A stretch of 15,394 nucleotides of DNA from JAWWBN01 sp033720955. GTDB taxonomy: Bacteria > Acidobacteriota > Thermoanaerobaculia > Multivoradales > JAHEKO01. The notes beneath the pieces are model-generated. The model did not search any database. It was not told the origin of the DNA and saw nothing but the letters and a program-made list of their open reading frames with translations. Shown here piece after piece: positions 14,952 to 15,394 of the stretch. Within the stretch, counting starts at the first letter, position 1. Every line of letters begins with the position of its first letter. The stretch lies in contig JAWWBN010000071.1 in NCBI GenBank assembly GCA_033720955.1, forward strand, positions 1 to 15,394. The letters run 5' to 3'. Both the position numbers and the translations under genes were made by a program.

Positions 14952-15394
14952 CCAGCGGCTCGGCCTCGCCGGCGTCGGCCAGACCGGCGCGGGCCCGCTT
15001 GAGCAGATCGGTCAGACGGGTGAGGCCGGCGGCGTCGAGGCCTCCCAGGGTGCGCCGGTGCCAGGCCGCCAACGGCTCGTCCAGGGCGGCCAGCAGGTCG
15101 AGCCCCGCGGGAGTGATCCGGGCCGTCACCACCCGCCGGTCGGCGGCGTCGCGCCGCCGCTCCACCCAGCCGGCCCGCTCCAGGCGGTCGAGCAGTCGGG
15201 TGACGTCGGGCACCGGGGCGACCATCCGCGCCCCCACGGTGCGGCAGGGGAGCGCCTCGGGTCGCGCCCCGCGCAGGATGCGCAGCACGTTGTACTGGGT
15301 GGCGGTCAGGCCGTGGGGGGCGAGGAAGGCCGCCAGCGCACGCTCGAACTCGTGGGCCGTGCGCAGCAGGGTCAGGAAGGCTTCGCGCGTCGCC
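14947..15394 (-). CDS. MarR-family transcriptional regulator, N terminus beyond the window
   Basis: The frame is open to the right edge, so the true start lies outside; 149 codons are visible. The visible part begins with a dimerisation helix (TREAFLTLLRTAHEFERALA), then the winged helix-turn-helix: LTATQYNVLRILRG, the recognition-helix region PDVTRLLDRLERAGWVERRRD and the wing with the MarR hallmark DAADRRVVTARITPAG. A C-terminal dimerisation helix follows and the gene ends 7 bases before coaX. MarR proteins usually repress nearby or divergent genes and release DNA on binding a small ligand. The target and ligand are unknown; coaX and the pan operon are candidates by position only. A GTG at 15288 lies inside the domain and is not the start. 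Confidence 0.92.
   Translation of the reverse strand, partial: ATREAFLTLLRTAHEFERALAAFLAPHGLTATQYNVLRILRGARPEALPCRTVGARMVAPVPDVTRLLDRLERAGWVERRRDAADRRVVTARITPAGLDLLAALDEPLAAWHRRTLGGLDAAGLTRLTDLLKRARAGLADAGEAEPLA

Overview
The window is a gene-dense, very GC-rich (roughly 70 % by eye) piece of a bacterial chromosome carrying mostly housekeeping genes. A lipoprotein with a beta-rich C-terminal region, a second exported protein and a periplasm-facing glycosyltransferase point to a Gram-negative, diderm cell. The mix of genes and codon use would fit a lineage such as Acidobacteriota, but no marker here settles the phylum and this is only a guess. I see no rRNA, tRNA, CRISPR, insertion sequence or prophage gene.

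Left part (1-5908), envelope genes. A secreted coiled-coil protein of unknown function (226-1116, +) converges on an AI-2E/PerM-type membrane transporter (1151-2251, -). Upstream of the transporter on the same strand is a lipoprotein that looks like an outer-membrane beta-barrel (2338-3513, -). It is divergent, across 151 bases, from a large GT39-type glycosyltransferase (3665-5908, +) with a long extracytoplasmic N-terminal region.

Middle part (5954-10669), central metabolism and transport, all on the minus strand: malate dehydrogenase (mdh), 2,3-bisphosphoglycerate-independent phosphoglycerate mutase (gpmI) and an SLC13/DASS-type permease with two internal RCK_C (TrkA-C) domains. They are separated by gaps of about 140 bases, so each may have its own promoter.

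Right part (10756-15394), vitamin B5 and coenzyme A synthesis, all on the minus strand. In transcription order: the end of a MarR-family regulator (cut by the window edge), coaX (type III pantothenate kinase), a 239-base leader, then panB-panE-panC-panD. The four pan genes overlap one another by exactly 4 bases at every junction (ATGA, GTGA, ATGA), so they are almost certainly one translationally coupled operon. Together they cover every step from 2-oxoisovalerate and aspartate to pantothenate, and coaX adds the first step towards CoA.

Nothing here is clearly a new defence, mobile or biosynthetic system. The points most worth a second look are the compact pan/coaX arrangement next to a MarR gene, the divergent beta-barrel/glycosyltransferase pair, and several short dyads and AT-rich hexamers in otherwise GC-rich intergenic DNA.
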